Shown in pieces: positions 14,757-15,383 of a DNA stretch of 15,383 nt. Both the position numbers and the translations under genes were made by a program. The stretch is taken from assembly GCA_947627965.1 (NCBI GenBank), contig CANQYA010000009.1:1-15383 (forward strand), read 5' to 3'. How positions within the stretch are numbered: position 1 is the stretch's first letter; each line of letters starts with the position of its first letter. The stretch comes from an uncultured Bacilli bacterium. GTDB lineage: Bacteria; Bacillota_I; Bacilli_A; RF39; UBA660. The notes under the pieces are model-generated. The model ran no database searches, had not been told where the DNA came from, and saw nothing but the letters and a program-made list of their open reading frames with translations.

Positions 14757-14768
14757 GAACTTATGTTT
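14757..14768. other. Upstream companion box (GAAC-N4-GTTT) of Noc site 5
   Basis: GAACTTATGTTT ends 7 nt before Noc site 5, with its centre 20 bp from the site centre. Together with 14797-14808 it makes a symmetric box/Noc/box arrangement. Confidence 0.55.
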
Positions 14769-14775
14769 CAATTTT

Positions 14776-14789
14776 ATTTCCCGGGAAAT
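14776..14789. other. Noc-binding site 5
   Basis: Perfect ATTTCCCGGGAAAT, 47 nt beyond the tadA stop. It is the most regular composite, with a companion dyad 20 bp away on each side. Confidence 0.88.
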
Positions 14790-14796
14790 ATTTTTC

Positions 14797-14808
14797 AAAC
14801 GTTTGTTT
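14797..14808. other. Downstream companion box (AAAC-N4-GTTT) of Noc site 5
   Basis: AAACGTTTGTTT begins 7 nt after Noc site 5. It also contains the perfect 10-bp palindrome CAAACGTTTG (14796-14805). Confidence 0.55.
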
Positions 14809-14835
14809 TATGATAATATATATTTTTTGTTATTA

Positions 14836-15285
14836 TTACCTTTTATTAGCAAAGAATTGCTTAATGATCTTTGAACATTCTTCATTAAGAATATTCCTCT
14901 TTATATTTATAGGTGGACTAAAAAAATCATTTTTTAAAATTTTATTAATAATCTTTAAATTATTACTATCATTTGAAGAACAACCATAAACAACTTTAGA
15001 AATTCGCGATTGTTTTATTGCACTAGCACACATTGGACATGGCTCCATAGTAATATACATAACACAATTATTTAATCGCCAATCTTTTTTCTTCTTATTT
15101 GCTTTAATAATAGCTAAAATTTCAGCATGACTTAAAACACTATGTGACTTTTCACGCTTATTATGGGCTTTTGCAATAATATTACCATTTTCTACTATGA
15201 CTGCACCCACTGGAATTTCATTCTCAAAATAAGCTTTTTCTGCTTCCTTCAAAGCTATATTCATAAAATAAATATCTTCTTTCAT
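14836..15285 (-). CDS. tadA: tRNA-specific adenosine deaminase TadA
   Basis: Zinc enzyme that converts A34 to inosine in the anticodon of tRNA-Arg(ACG), needed to read CGN codons. HAE (near residue 53) gives the zinc His and the catalytic Glu, and PCPMC (near 82-86) gives the two zinc Cys. Length is 149, standard for the family. The frame extends to 15357, but I start at MKEDIYFMNIALKEAE (15285), where the family begins and where GGTGG lies 5 nt upstream; the extra 24 codons belong to the leader element. tadA before dnaX is the B. subtilis order. The stop codon lies in a repeat that carries a Noc site, and no intrinsic terminator is visible after it. Confidence 0.96.
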   Translation of the reverse strand: MKEDIYFMNIALKEAEKAYFENEIPVGAVIVENGNIIAKAHNKREKSHSVLSHAEILAIIKANKKKKDWRLNNCVMYITMEPCPMCASAIKQSRISKVVYGCSSNDSNNLKIINKILKNDFFSPPINIKRNILNEECSKIIKQFFANKR

Positions 15286-15297
15286 AATAACCACCAG

Positions 15298-15383
15298 AAC
15301 AAAATGATTTATAAATAAATCATGCCCAAACCTCACGATTTGGTATTTCTCCTTCATAGGATCTTTCTTCCTCGAGAGACCAA
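15298..15383 (-). promoter_or_regulatory. Structured leader-like element, copy 2 (upstream of tadA), cut by the window edge
   Basis: The right-hand copy of the element seen at 27-136. On the minus strand it has a hairpin region around CTCTCGAGGAAG, the conserved ATCCTATGAAGGAG, a stem CCAAA/TTTGG (15326-15343) with an 8-nt loop that differs from copy 1, and the ATGATTTAT/ATAAATCAT stem (15304-15323) followed by TTTTGTT. The last stem ends 18 nt before the tadA ATG, against 19 nt in copy 1. An ATG at 15357 opens MKEKYQIVRFGHDL, which here reads on in frame into tadA because the stop codon of copy 1 is absent. The class is unknown; the 5' end is outside the window. Confidence 0.55.

Larger units (their letters stand above)
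13690..14835. other. Gene-free parS/Noc-site region between tadA and dnaX
   Basis: This 1146-nt stretch has no credible coding frame; it is extremely AT-rich apart from nine-tenths identical short palindromes. It holds four parS sites and four Noc sites, their companion boxes and some direct repeats, all listed separately. I see no DnaA boxes, so it is not evidently the replication origin, and no signal recognition particle RNA, the gene that occupies this gap in B. subtilis. No intrinsic terminator for tadA is evident either. The best reading is a centromere for ParABS that also nucleates Noc. Confidence 0.75.
14758..14842. repeat. Dispersed direct repeat of about 85 nt, copy B
   Basis: Second copy of the box, Noc site, box and AT tail unit seen at 13822-13907. 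Its last bases are the TTACCT that encodes the final Arg and stop codon of tadA on the minus strand, so one edge of the repeat coincides with the gene end. Confidence 0.7.

Noticed and set aside
13795..14808. CRISPR array reading of the repeated palindromes
   Set aside because: Spacing is irregular, the repeats are short perfect dyads equal to known parS and Noc sites, and no cas gene is present.
13690..14835. Search for the signal recognition particle RNA and DnaA boxes in the tadA-dnaX gap
   Set aside because: No SRP domain IV signature (such as GGTCAGG with GGAAGCAGC) and no TTATCCACA-like cluster could be found.
14735..14989. Plus-strand frame of 84 codons at the tadA 3' end
   Set aside because: Antisense to tadA and the Noc site 5 repeat, Phe/Leu-rich from AT bias, no convincing ribosome binding site.

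Overview
The window is a very AT-rich stretch from a low-GC Gram-positive bacterium. Every gene call lies on the minus strand, so transcription runs from high to low coordinates. Gene order is a condensed form of the origin-proximal chromosome of Bacillus subtilis: tadA, dnaX, ebfC (yaaK), recR, bofA, holB, ricT (yaaT), trmN6 (yabB), rsmI (yabC), pth, mfd, an unknown gene, spoVT, dut, metG, and the first codons of a probable tatD. Synteny, perfect B. subtilis-type Noc sites and SpoVT/BofA homologues point to class Bacilli. The compact layout and very low GC suggest a streamlined, perhaps uncultured, lineage; genus cannot be told from the sequence. Eleven consecutive genes from dnaX to the unknown gene (13689 down to 3148) are tightly packed, often overlapping, and end at an intrinsic terminator at 3118-3142.

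The most striking part is the 1.1 kb gene-free region between tadA and dnaX (13690-14835). It holds four perfect 16-bp parS sites (TGTTTCACGTGAAACA, the ParB/Spo0J site) interleaved with four perfect 14-bp Noc-binding sites (ATTTCCCGGGAAAT). A fifth Noc site lies inside the dnaX coding sequence. Every Noc site has, on at least one side, a second dyad of the form RAAC-N4-GTTY (one instance GTAC) whose centre is exactly 20 bp from the centre of the Noc site. At one place they form a regular Noc/box/Noc/box array with 20-bp steps. I know of no description of this companion box. The region looks like a compact chromosomal centromere that also carries nucleoid-occlusion sites.

Downstream, spoVT is a single gene followed by a methionine-type T-box riboswitch (promoter, stem I with an ATG specifier, T-box and terminator at 2194-2450) that controls a dut-metG operon. 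Both window edges carry copies of one structured element of about 85 nt, each placed just before a start codon (probable tatD on the left, tadA on the right). I could not assign it to a known RNA class; it may be a cis-regulatory leader or may encode a 14-residue leader peptide.

Functionally the genes serve DNA replication and repair (dnaX, holB, ebfC, recR, mfd, dut), tRNA and rRNA modification and translation (tadA, trmN6, rsmI, pth, metG), RNA decay control (ricT) and sporulation-type regulation (spoVT, a 59-residue BofA-like protein). All 15 complete genes stop with TAA (13) or TAG (2); none uses TGA.
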